Origin: Mytilus galloprovincialis
Lineage: Eukaryota; Mollusca; Bivalvia; Mytilida; Mytilidae
Length of the DNA: 64,000 bases
NCBI RefSeq assembly: GCF_965363235.1
Contig: NC_134845.1
Coordinates: forward strand, 65,935,261 to 65,999,260
Reading direction: 5' to 3'
Position 1 is the stretch's first letter. Each line of letters opens with the position of its first letter. A model generated the notes under the pieces. It saw only the letters and a list, made by a program, of their open reading frames with translations. It had not been told where the DNA came from and did no database searches. The position numbers were made by a program, and so were the translations under genes. Below are positions 1-10,284 of the stretch, one piece after another.

Positions 1-697
1 ACATTATACCCTCCGCAACTTCGTTGCATGGGGTATAATAAGCACAAACCAAAGGATATTTGAAGAATACTTAGTACGAGGACCAGTTATTGTTGTAATC
101 ACTTTAAATCCATAAGCTGTGTTTGCATTCTGCCTAGGCTATTGAGTCTCGATATCAGGTTTGTAAACATATAAATATAATAATTGTTGGAGTATATTGG
201 CAAAATCTATCTTTGATCAACTACCTATATAGGCTATACCTGAAAATTGTAACCTAGCTATGAAAACATGTTAAGCTCCGAAGTTTTTGCTAAAGTCTGT
301 GTATAAGCCATAGGTATTATTGTTGACCTATACTCATTGAAATCAAAGACAATATGTATCTAGCCATTAAAATGATTCTGCAGTATTTGCTTTTCATTGT
401 TTTGCCTAAATGAGGCACATGTTTTTTTGGTTGAATTGTTTTACATTTTGTCATGTAAGAGATTTTGGTAGATGACTCTTCAGTATGGATATGGCTCATT
501 GTTAAAGGCAGGACAGTGATCTATATATATATATATTTGCTGCCATTTACACTATTATGACTCTGGAGTATCATGGTTTCATTTACAGTCATGACAGAAA
601 CTTTAGCCTGATTCAAAACAGACAGACAGATGTACAGACTGCAAAACATATTGCTTATACAAAATGGGTAGGCAATAAAGACAAATTTATACAAATA

Positions 698-3600
698 TTA
701 AGATTTATTAGATTTTTTCAATAATTCAGGATTCTCTGGCTTATCACAGAAATCATTCCAGTATTGGTCTTCATGATCACATAAAGGGACAGCACCATGT
801 ATTATTGTTTGATAATCCAGAATAGAAAAGTTTTTACTTGCTTCTATCTGATCCTGAAATTAAAAGATTTTTTAATGTATCATAAATCCTGTAACCTAAA
901 TAACCTGTAAATTGTTTAAAAATTGAATCTGTTATAAAACTATATGTGGTAAGGGATTATATAGACGTTTTAATCTTAAATACATGAATTTTATAGTTGA
1001 CCATTTAATTATGGGTTTTGTTCATTGTTGAAAGCCATACAGTGACCTATAGCTGTTAACTTCAATGTCATTTGGCCTCTAATAGAAAGTTGTCTGATTG
1101 ACAATCATACCACATCTTATTCAGACCTTGTGCAATGATGCATTTCAAGTACAAAACTTTGAGTAATATGTATTTTACTTTCTCATTGGCATATATACTC
1201 CATTTCTTCATTTATTTTGTTTGAGTATCAAAATGAAAATTGGACTAAGTTAAATTCACAGGTTTGAAAGGAAACTCAGCTGCAATAATCATACAAAATC
1301 AAAAATGGCAGTCTTAGAAACTATACATACATCCTGCCTCTTTTTGTAAGCCACTGCCAAACAGTGATTGTCCATTAAATGCTCTTCAAATATCCAGTCT
1401 TTTTCGTCCTTGTTGTCAACTTTTAAGGTAGTATTTGTCAGAGGTCTATCTGATGGGAGATTCAATGTGTTCAGCTTGAAGTTCAACCTGTGTATCTCAA
1501 AACCAATACCAATTCCAAGGGCCTTGACATAACTCTCTTTCAGACACTGGAAAATAAAGATTATGGTGGTTAATTAAAAATTTTAATCTTATTTATTTTT
1601 TCCACGACCAATGATTGATTGATCTAATTTTTGAGTTTAACACCACTTTTAAGCACCATATTTGGGTGACTTTGTGGCAGCCAGTTTTTACTGGTGGAGG
1701 GTGCCAGAGAGCCCGGAGAAAGCCACCACCTTCGATAGGAAAACTGACAATCATGGTCAATAAAGATTGGAGTCGAGTACACACAAGTAAGTGTCATGTA
1801 TTGTAAATTTATAAATGTTTTTGCTTTTTTGTTGTTGTGAATAATGGACATCAATTTGTATGCATATGTATTTGCTTTGTCACATTGAAATGAAACGAAG
1901 TCAATTGATGCAATTTCAGGCAGCCTACTAATAATGTACAAAATTCTAATGCTGGTTTTAATTTTTTGTGAACCAAATTTTAAACATTGCAAATATTTTT
2001 AGTTTTATAAGGCTATTTTTTTTAATTTAAATATGCTACCATAAACTGTTAAACACAGGGCAGAATATGGTTTCAAAATAGATTCTTCTGCTGTTGTCTG
2101 TTCTACGTTCAGGTTGTTGTATCTTTGACAGATTCCCCATTTCCATTCTCAATTTTATTCTTGAAGATTATGTTAAGTTTACTAAAATGGTACAAACCCA
2201 GTGTCTAAAAAATAATTTCAGCTGGTCTGTTTCCATGGTAGGTGACTTGATAATCTTCCATTCATCTTCTGAGAATTGTCGATTCATTGTGTCAAAAAAT
2301 TTACCAACACCAGAAGATCCTAACAAAATAAAATAAAAATCTGATGTTCAGTGGTTGTCGTTTGTTGATGTGGCTCATAAGCGTTTCTTGTTGTTTGTAT
2401 TTTATATAAGTTATAGATTGGTCTTCTTATTTGAATGGTTTAACACATGTAATTTTTTGGGGCACTTTATAGCTTGCTGTTCGATGTGAGCCAAGGCTCT
2501 GTTTTGAAGACAATACTTTGACCTATAATGGTTTACTTTTGCAAATTGTGACTTGGTTGGAGAGTTTTCTCATTCCAATGCACTCATACCTCATCTTCTT
2601 AAATTTAAGAAATAGATTCTTCATTGTCTAATACATTTTTGAACATTTTTTTTCTACATTTTTAAATAAAAGATAAGAAAGGACTCAGGAATGATATGCA
2701 TATGCATAGTTTCTTATATAAATAAATCATCAAATTATTAAATGTAACAGCAAACTCTGTAGCAACAATCAATGTTGAATCAAGAATAAATTTTGTACAT
2801 TCTTAAAATTTAACATTTATGTACATTCTTAAAATTTAACATTTATGTACATTCTTAAAATTTTAGCATGAGTTGTCTCCCATTCACTCTACTTGTCACT
2901 GTGACTTGACTGCAAGTGTTGCTCTCTACAAATTGCAAATAATTAAAAAGTTTTGTACCCTTGGACATACATGTTGATTACCTTCATTTCAAACAACTTT
3001 TTCACTAAAAATCAGCATATCATGATTTCAAGATGCCTTAAGTTTATTCATATTGAAACTTAAAATTTTGTTAAACTTTCTTTTTAAAAAAAACCAGAAT
3101 CTTACTAGGTGGTTCTAATTTCATAACGTCAGTCCCGATTATGGTGTCAAACTCAGCTCCTATCACAGCGTAATCTCCCTGGTGGGACACATTAAAATCA
3201 AATGGAAGACTTTTATTCAAAACATAAGGCCTTCCTTTCTCCGTCCTAGATAACTGTATGTCCTGGTATGGAACATCTGTGTGTTCAGCAACTAACTTTC
3301 GTATCAGAAGTCGACCTATCTAACAAAAACAACATGTTGTTGGTGTAATGTTTACAAAACATCAAATGATCAGAGCACAAAAATACATGTTTCTGTGAAT
3401 GTTTAAACATATTGCTAATCTGATTACATCCTAAATATGTATGTAACAATTGCCATTTGACTTTAATCAATTCAATCAACCAATCCAATTTTTCATATAC
3501 ATTAAATTCAGAAATTATTGCATGTATTTTAAACATTTCTACAAAAAATGTGATTATAGCTCAATTACATTCTTATTTTTACGATACTCATCAATTCCCA

Positions 3601-5002
3601 TTATTTACATTAATAAAAACTTCGCACTAATTTCTTAATTTACAATATCAGATTGTGCTGCATACACTCATTACTGCACTAAAGCTTCCTTAATAAAACC
3701 TTTGTATAGCAGCAGTTGAAGCTGTATAAATTATCAAAATAACCTTAGAAGTGTTTTAAGAGAATTGCCACTATCAAAATTAATTTGGTTATCTCCCCTT
3801 TAAGTTATACCAGGTTTATTTTCCTGTCTAGATGTTTAACAAATGTTTAAGAGGAGAATACTGACAAAGACAGAAGAACAGGAAGAACAGTGGGATTCCT
3901 ATATATATCCTAGTGTTATCAGTTCTCGATAGTGCAACAAACTTTTGCTCAGTATGGCCTGTTCTTCAAATAAATGTGGTCGAAGCTGATTGATTGAATT
4001 TAGTAGATACTTTTGATCTTTCAAGACCCATAACTCCTGAACGGTAAAAGTCAAAATCGACATTATTGAACCTGACCTCCATTTTGTCATCAGTTACAAC
4101 ATATAAAAATTAGAAAAGCTTTGGTTGAACAGTTCATGAGTAAATGCACGGACACGACTGGAAACGTCATTTTTCAATCTTTCAAGAACCATAACTCCTA
4201 AACGATAAAAGTCAAAATCGTCATTATTGAACTTGACCTTCATATTGTTGTAAATTACAACATATTAAAATTTTAAAAGCTTTGGTGGAACGGTTCATGA
4301 GCAATTGCATGGACAACATTTGATTAGCTGACCGCCAGCCTGACCGCCCTCAACCCCAAATCAATAACTGACATTTTTGTCACAAAAATCCGGTTAAAAA
4401 GTATTGTTTTTGCCCCTTTTTGGCCCCTAATTCCTAAACAACCCCAAAAATCAATCACAATTCACAACCTTCTTTTTCTGAAATGGAACCTAGTGGTACA
4501 ATTTCAGAAAGATCCATACAGTACACTTACACACAAGATATTGTCTTAGAATTAGAAAAATACATATTTTGACCTCTTTTGGGCCCCTTGTTCCTATAAA
4601 ACTGTTGGGACCAAAAATTAATCCCAAGCTTCCTTTAGTAGTTATAAAGCTTATGTTAAAAAAAAATTGATTTCTATTCACTTATACTAAAGTTATTATC
4701 CAGAAACCATCCGTCTTCGGACGACGCTGACGACGATGACAAAGTGATACAAATATACGACCAAAAAAAAAAATTTTTTTGAGGTTGTATAAAAAATGAT
4801 TTATATTATTATATTGACAGAGAAAATTGCAAGATTAACATTTTACCATTGCAGCTTTTGCATCTTTTGTGAAGTAGAATTTTTTTATTCTTTCTCTTTC
4901 TTCCTTTTGTATACACTGGTTACAGAATGTCCATTCTGTTTGTCCTGGTCTCCATGCTGTGAAATTAAAAGCCCATCTAACATGTACCATGATTCTTCTC
5001 AT
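698..5002 (-). CDS. AASDHPPT: 4'-phosphopantetheinyl transferase (AASDHPPT-like), 5 coding exons
   Basis: The enzyme transfers the 4'-phosphopantetheine arm of coenzyme A to a serine of acyl-carrier proteins such as cytosolic fatty acid synthase. Coding exons in transcript order are 5002-4847, 3319-3106, 2319-2198, 1546-1331 and 853-698. All introns are GT-AG, phases agree, and the product is 287 residues (human about 309). Landmarks: an N-terminal VRWAF segment; a TKDAKAAM segment at the end of exon 1; NVSHQGDYAV near residues 95-104; the metal-binding aspartate in GTDVM (about residue 116); and the catalytic WCLKES segment (glutamate about 168), 52 residues later as in the human protein. 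The last exon ends with a conserved tail containing FSILD and YWNDFC. The first ATG in exon 1 is a choice: a possible acceptor (CAG at 5012-5010) lies just upstream, so a further 5' exon may exist, and a second ATG lies four codons in. Introns hold unrelated repeats. Confidence 0.93.
1010..1135 (-). repeat. Dispersed repeat, family A fragment (AASDHPPT intron)
   Basis: About 125 bp of a repeat recognised by a run equivalent to GGCAATCATACCACATCTT. It recurs near 2335-2610, 15150, 25445, 38306, 39708, 41290, 45385 and 51250 in both orientations. No coding capacity is seen. It lies in the last intron of AASDHPPT. Confidence 0.55.
2088..2155 (+). repeat. 3'-tail fragment of a mussel-type reverse-transcriptase element
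   Basis: A short match to a conserved 3' tail ending CATTTCCATTCTCAATTTT. Longer copies are at 47497-47636 (plus) and 22255-22405 (minus). It lies in an AASDHPPT intron, next to the exon at 2198-2319. Confidence 0.5.
2335..2610 (-). repeat. Dispersed repeat, family A, longer variant
   Basis: Contains a TTTGACCTATAATGGTTTAC segment and an ending on CTCATACCTCATCTTCTT, closely resembling the copy at 25445-25530. It lies in an AASDHPPT intron. Function is unknown. Confidence 0.5.
2794..2870. repeat. 26-bp tandem repeat, 3 copies
   Basis: Units of TGTACATTCTTAAAATTT plus 8 bp start at 2794, 2820 and 2846, an exact 26-bp spacing. The array is in the AASDHPPT intron and is nearly identical between units, which suggests a recent local duplication. 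Confidence 0.85.
3890..4790 (-). repeat. Dispersed non-coding repeat with internal subrepeats
   Basis: About 0.9 kb in the first AASDHPPT intron. One end has a GACGACGCTGACGACGATGA segment. The inside holds reiterated stretches about tens of bases long (for example the pair around 4020-4130 and 4190-4320, both with CCATAACTCC and an AAAGTCAAAATCG-type run). A related copy in the opposite orientation is at 11600-12520. No open reading frame is convincing. Confidence 0.6.
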
Positions 5003-5124
5003 ATCATTACTGAAAATATATAAAATCAATTAAGAATGCTTGTCAGACCTCACTTACTTTCTATAATCATGATAGTTGACTAATGAAAGTTTTCCAACAG
5101 GTAGTATATTCATTGAACAGTCCA

Positions 5125-5300
5125 GGCAATTACTGAAAACTGTAATATTACATAAATTTGTTATGTTACACTTTTCTGTAATATATAGGGTTTATATTAC
5201 TGAAAGTTGTAATATCATAGTATTACTGAAAACTGTAATATAACGACAATATTACTAAAAACTGTAATATTACTGAAACTAATGCTATCTTATCAAAAAA
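5125..5300. repeat. Degenerate AT-rich repeats of an ACTGTAATATTAC type
   Basis: At least five imperfect units built on TTACTGAAAACTGTAATAT occur in 175 bp just upstream of the AASDHPPT start. They are partly palindromic (AATATTAC with GTAATATT). This could be a decayed minisatellite or transposon end; no regulatory role is shown. Confidence 0.55.
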
Positions 5301-5391
5301 ATGTAATATAGTACTAATTAGTGTTAAATGTATATTAATGTATTACCATGATTACCATACACAATATTTACTATCTTGTGCACTATATATA

Positions 5392-6072
5392 CAGTCAGGG
5401 GTACTACTTGTACAAGTGTATTTTATTTACTTGAAGAAGTGAAAAAAAATATACACATATAAGTAAATAAATAATGTTTGAATAATCTCCCCTTAATTTT
5501 CTGAAAAATTTACTTGTATAAGTAAATTTTTCTTACAATCCAATAAAAATCCTCAAGTTTTGAGATGTAAAATCATGCCTTTAATGATTTTCCCAGGTTT
5601 GCTCAAATTTTTTCATTAAAGTTCAATGTTTCATCTCATTAATTCATCAAAGAAACTGATTGAGCAAAGATCTTGTATATAAAATTATTTGTGCAAGGCA
5701 TTCAAAAATTGCTCCTTTGGGGCTTGTAAATGAGCAGTGTTAAGAAGATAACAGACAAATGGGACTTTCATTGTCCATGAAATTACACTTAAATGATTAG
5801 TAAAGACATCTGCAAAGGGTACACAATTTAAAATTCTATTAGAGCAAAGAAATTTTAAGAATTCAAGAAAAGAAGAAAGGATGATTTTTTTACTTATACA
5901 AGTAAAAAATTCTGAATGCCTAAAGGACATAACTAAGCCAATTTTTTTTTTACCTATACAAGTAAATAAAATTCACTTGTATAAGTATCCTACAAATTTA
6001 CTTATATGTGTATATTTTTATTTACTTCTTCAAGTAAATAAAATACACTTGTACAAGTAGTACCCCTGACTG
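5392..6072. mobile_element. 681-bp non-autonomous element with long terminal inverted repeats
   Basis: The ends are exact inverse copies (CAGTCAGGGGTACTACTTGT at the left, its complement ending at 6072 at the right) and the inverted similarity runs for about 80 bp. The flanks are TA-rich (TATATATA at the left, ATATATAT at the right), so the duplication length cannot be read. Inside are many small palindromes of the form TTACTTATACAAGTAA. There is no transposase. It lies between AASDHPPT and RPA3. The superfamily is not assigned. Confidence 0.85.
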
Positions 6073-6249
6073 ATATATATATATATAAAGTTTACTATTT
6101 TCATCAATATTTGCGTCTTAATATGAATAAAATCTTGTTGATCATGTTTACATGTATGTACAAAACTGCACTCCGCTCCAAAACACAAAAGATGTTTTCT
6201 CTTCTAATAATCATGATAATACTGTAACACATCATGTACATATAGACTA

Positions 6250-6368
6250 GTCCAAATAATTATGACCTCTGGCAAGGCTATTTTAATTTTTTTCTGGAAC
6301 GCCTTTGTCGTAGGAAGGCGTCCCAAAAAAATTAAAATAGCCTTGCCAGACGTCATAATTATTTGGAC
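6250..6368. mobile_element. Near-perfect 119-bp hairpin (fold-back MITE)
   Basis: The left arm begins GTCCAAATAATTATGAC and the right arm is its complement, ending at 6368. An inner stem pairs ACGCCTT with AAGGCGT and leaves a loop of only a few bases. A long intact stem is typical of a recent fold-back or MITE insertion. No clear target-site duplication is seen. Confidence 0.75.
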
Positions 6369-6834
6369 AACATACTAAATGACTAATTCAATAATATGAC
6401 AACTTTATTTAAATACATGTAGTAATTCTGAATATGAAAAAGTTGTACGGTATCAACACTTCCATGTGATCAGAAAGAACCTTTCTCTGCCGTCAGTTCT
6501 TACACATTTGCCATTTTAAACCAGCAAACATGCCATTTCTTTTCTCTAGGAAAATTCTTGAGAGGTAGCTGCACCACGTTGTTTTATGAACTTTTTAGTA
6601 CATGTATGCCCTGCTGACTGCAAATTTTGAGGTCAAGAAAAAAAGTATCTGGCTATAGATAAATAAATATTTTGTATTTACAGAGTCGGAAAGATTATCT
6701 ATATCATAAAAAATACCATAGTCAACCGAGGTGAATGCGAGTTTTAAGAAAAATCAAAAGTGTGACTTGCATTGAATAAGCGGTTGGTTTAGTGTAAAAC
6801 AAAATCCGTGCATATAGACATGACAGATAAGATG

Positions 6835-6900
6835 TGATATGAGTGCCAATTAGAAAACTCTCCATTCAAGTCACAATGTGAATTGGATACCCATTTTTTT
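6835..6900 (+). repeat. Family A repeat fragment
   Basis: About 65 bp with GATATGAGTGCCAATTAGA followed by a CTCTCCATTCAAGTCAC run. It is the reverse-oriented counterpart of the 25445-25530 copy. Confidence 0.4.
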
Positions 6901-7137
6901 GTATCCAAGATTGATAAACTTGGCCCAGTAGTAAAATTTAGAGGAGATTTTTTTGTAAATGTTAACAGAAGACAAAGGACTACGACATTTGACAACAAAT
7001 AAATAGTGATGTGAAAAGTTACTTGGCACTTTGAGGGAGGGAAATGGTAGAAAAGAGGGAGTCAAAAATAAATGTATGCTGGAAAAGTTACTTTGACGAA
7101 GTTTCGTCTTGGCAGAGAGAATGGTCATCCCATCTGG

Positions 7138-7245
7138 TAGCTGCGGAACCGTAGCTCTTAGGTCCTTATGTTATTTCTTGACTATTTGCGGACCCCCATA
7201 GTCAAAAAATAGCATAAGGACCTAAGAGATACGGTTCCGCAGCTA
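7138..7245. mobile_element. 108-bp palindromic MITE with 9-bp target duplication (MULE-like)
   Basis: The element starts TAGCTGCGGAACCGTA and ends with the complement, forming an almost continuous hairpin. It is flanked by the direct repeat CCCATCTGG at 7129-7137 and 7246-7254. A 9-bp duplication is characteristic of Mutator-like (MULE) insertions; that family assignment is inference from duplication length only. Confidence 0.8.
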
Positions 7246-7747
7246 CCCATCTGGTAGTGCCTAGTCAGGTTAGTGGTGGTGATGTTTACTTAATTTTTTG
7301 AAAATTAACAATATTTCCGACTAATGCACATGATCTTTTGTTTTCAATGGGTTGTAAAATTTAAAAACAATCTGATAAATGTGTTGTCATTACCATCATA
7401 CTGAGTAAACACTTGGTAAAGGAACAAAATTTATAGAAGTTGTTTGGCTGTTTTTAACCGTAATTGATTTTGTTTTAGTTTTCTCAATGTCACAGAAATG
7501 TTTGAAATTGGAAATGACTTAACTCGGCCCTATAACAAACTCGGACCATAAATTTAGAAAATCTCTTTATCTGGATAATGACACATGAAAATTTAGGTTT
7601 TAATACCGATTTTAGTCTATACCTAAATAAAAATTTCCAAATCAGACAGCATTGGTGGATCCAGAAATGTTCATAAGTGGGGGCCCACTGACTGCCTAGC
7701 TTCAGTGATTCCTTATAGTTAAACGTGTTAATTACGTTGTGTTGTTA

Positions 7748-8047
7748 GGGAGCTACCATTTGATTTTTATGGGGGGGGGGGGGGGGGGCTAGGATGAAAA
7801 ATTTTGTCTTGCATTTTTTTTTTTTTTTTTTAGCTGTAATCTCTGTCCTGCCTTTTTATTTTTCACTCTGTACGGTCCTGCCTTTTTTTTTTTAGTTTAT
7901 CCTGACTCTTTTTTTACCTAAATTGTCGTCCTGACATTTTTTTTGCAAGTGTCTCATCCTGCCTTTTTTTTACTCAAAACTCCTGTCCTGCCTATTTTTT
8001 TCAAATTTCATCCTAGCCCCCCCCCTTAAAATCAAATGGTAGCTCCC
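7748..8047 (+). mobile_element. Harbinger-like MITE, copy 1 of 4
   Basis: A 300-bp element with terminal inverted repeats beginning GGGAGCTACCATTTGA, followed by a G-run at the left and a matching C-run at the right. It is flanked by TTA at 7745-7747 and 8048-8050. Inside are reiterated T-tract plus TCCTGCC units. The 3-bp TTA/TAA duplication suggests the PIF/Harbinger superfamily. No transposase is encoded. Confidence 0.9.
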
Positions 8048-8168
8048 TTAAGGGAATATAAAGCTTCTCAACGATCAAAATTGGTGTTTGTCAAACTGCT
8101 ATATAACCAGTGTAATTTTCTGATAAAATGGATGGTTCAAATTTTTCGAATTAATTAAAGTGGAAGAT

Positions 8169-8661
8169 ACCGAAATTCACTGATAGACGAATGTACAAAA
8201 TAACTTTACACCGAAATTCACTGATAGACTAATGTACAAAATAACTTTACACCGAAATTCACTGATAGACTAATGTACAAAATAACTTTACACCGAAATT
8301 CACTGATAGACTAATGTACAAAATAACTTTACACCGAAATTCACTGATAGACGAATGTACAAAATAACTTTACACCGAAATTCACTGATAGACTAATGTA
8401 CAAAATAACTTTACACCGAAATTCACTGATAGACGAATGTACAAAATAACTTTACACCGAAATTCACTGATAGACTAATGTACAAAATAACTTTACACCG
8501 AAATTCACTGATAGACGAATGTACAAAATAACTTTACACCGAAATTCACTGATAGACTAATGTGCTAGTACAAAATAACTTTACACCGAAATTCACTGAT
8601 AGACGAATGTACAAAATAACTTTACACCGAAATTCACTGATAGAGTAAGACGAATGTACAA
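8169..8661. repeat. 41-bp minisatellite, 12 copies
   Basis: Units beginning ACCGAAATTCACTGATAGAC start at 8169, 8210, 8251, 8292, 8333, 8374, 8415, 8456, 8497, 8538, 8585 and 8626. The period is exactly 41 bp except for one 6-bp insertion. Units differ mainly at one base (GACGAATG versus GACTAATG). From 8333 the two versions alternate, implying an 82-bp higher-order unit. Confidence 0.95.
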
Positions 8662-8717
8662 ATGGTCATCTAGGAATGTTGTCATGATGTGAAGACAGAT
8701 CTAACAATTCTATTTTT

Positions 8718-9425
8718 GTCTCGCCTGCGACGAAAGTTAAAGTATGCGAGACATAGGTATTGCTATCCGGCGGCGGGGGCAAACTAGTTGTGTAAAGCTT
8801 TATATTGCAAAAGGTATTATTATAGAAGACCTGGATGATTCGTACCTTGTATGCAGATGCCTTATGTTACGAAGTTTCCGTCTGTCATATATGTCTTGTA
8901 TTGTCCTTGACCTCAGGCATAGATTACCTTAGCTGGATTTGGCAAAACTTTTAGGAATTTCGGTCCTCAATGCTCTTCAACTTCGTACTTTATATGGCCT
9001 TTTTTACTTTGTTGGATTTGTATGGTTCATTGGACAATGTAAGGTGTTTGGTCGGTTACGCAAATATTCTTCGCGATAGGTCAGCTATAATTGCATGGGT
9101 CATTGTAAGGTGTATGTATGTCTGAAAGGTATCATCTGACCTTGACCTCATTTTCGTGCATGGTTGAATGGTATTTGATTATTTTTCGTAATTTTGTCAG
9201 TATATTATATCAGATAATATAAGCAATAGGTCAACTATAGTTGGTGTATTTTAAATGATTATACATACATATCTGTCTGTCTCTGGCATGAGTCATCTGA
9301 CCAGGACGTTCCCCATTTAATATCCTAGAACATTGACAATGTTAAGTTTATGTGATACTAGTCTATAAAACCATCATGTAACAGACTTTCAACATAAATT
9401 CAATGATAAGAAAGATAGGCGAGAC
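8718..9425. mobile_element. Dispersed repeat bounded by a short inverted repeat
   Basis: About 708 bp, starting GTCTCGCCT and ending AGGCGAGAC. It contains a CATCTGACC-type reiteration and, at 8905-9005, a stretch complementary to 30435-30535. The short inverted ends suggest a non-autonomous DNA element. No protein is encoded; the open frame at 8744-8932 looks incidental. A loose end copy (AGGCGAGAC) is at 51460. Confidence 0.55.
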
Positions 9426-9499
9426 ATTTTAGCATGTGCACTCTTAAACGTAAAAGCAGTTTTGTGATTTGATTTTCTGTTTGTATGCTTTTTTTTATT

Positions 9500-9600
9500 T
9501 TTTTTTTTTTTTTGGGTCTTTTTTAGACATGGTGTTGTAAGCTTATTTTCGACTTATGGATTTGAATGTCCCTTTGGTATCTGTTGCTTCTCCTCTTAAG
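9500..9600 (+). repeat. Dispersed repeat, family C fragment
   Basis: Contains a GACATGGTGTTGTAAGC-like segment and CCCTTTGGTATCTGTTGC. Related to copies at 13725, 47820, 49310, 54715 and 57820. Confidence 0.5.
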
Positions 9601-9624
9601 AAGCTTGAAAACTATTTCTAACAT

Positions 9625-9810
9625 CTAGACAGGGAATATATAGTTTCTGTAAATTGTGAAACATCAGACTGGAAGGAGGTTACTTCGGGAATACCTCCAG
9701 ACGCAGTATTAGCCCCCCCCCCCCTTGTGATTTGTTTTTTGCAATAAGGACCTTCCAGATTGTGTTAAATTAGATGATTACTTATTTGCTGCACAGGCGT
9801 TTGTGGAGGG
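9625..9810 (+). pseudogene. LINE-type reverse transcriptase fragment
   Basis: Frame-by-frame translation shows a non-LTR reverse transcriptase core: SDWKEVTSGIPPDAVLAP, where intact jockey/CR1-like elements have an SGIPQGSVLGPLLF block, then in shifted frames LPDCVKLDDYLFA, matching the segment before the YADD box. The YADD box itself is not intact. It is a short, decayed LINE remnant with frame interruptions. The clade cannot be fixed from so little. Confidence 0.65.
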
Positions 9811-9831
9811 GACCCCCCATTTTGTTTATTT

Positions 9832-10284
9832 TTAGTATTTATATACAATATCAGTAATAAAAAAGAAGAAGATAAGGATAGAGAGAATTGTTTTTTTGTT
9901 AAATCGCATTGAAAAGACGTTGAACACCTTAAATATGTAAAACAAGTTATTATAAGTTAAAACAGTTACAAGAACAAATATTCTTAAATAAAATTTAAAA
10001 ACCAAAAATAGAAAAATAAAAGGGGTCCATTCCACAAACGTTTGTGATTTGCTGGTGATATTAATATCATCAGGACCAAAGGAGACTAGAGTGACCACCG
10101 ATGATGTATCGAAAATAAAGGGACTTGGCCCGAAAACTAAAGTGATACATGGTCCCGTAATTCTACAGTACCCTGAAAATAAAGCACTTTGATAAAGTAT
10201 AAACTCGAGAGACACATGTACAGTATAACTCTGCACTAGGTCAAGACATAAACAGATGCACAGAAGAGAATGAAAAATATGCAT
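9832..10284 (-). CDS. Hypothetical open frame, 150 residues, probably repeat-derived
   Basis: An open frame with a hydrophobic N-terminus, a middle part with FGPDDINITSKSQTFVEWTP, and a very hydrophobic C-terminus. I do not recognise a family. Around it, CGTTTGTGGA followed by a GGACCCC run occurs on the plus strand near 9800 and, inverted, near 10025-10045, so the frame sits at an inverted repeat. It is more likely part of a mobile element than a host gene. Confidence 0.2.
   Translation of the reverse strand: MHIFHSLLCICLCLDLVQSYTVHVSLEFILYQSALFSGYCRITGPCITLVFGPSPFIFDTSSVVTLVSFGPDDINITSKSQTFVEWTPFIFLFLVFKFYLRIFVLVTVLTYNNLFYIFKVFNVFSMRFNKKTILSILIFFFFITDIVYKY

Noticed and set aside
1593-1992. 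Overlapping ORFs on both strands near 1.6-2.0 kb
   Set aside because: They fall in an AASDHPPT intron and show no domain or codon bias.
8169-8661. A regular repeat array that could be mistaken for CRISPR
   Set aside because: The units are contiguous with no unique spacers, and the DNA is clearly animal. It is a minisatellite.
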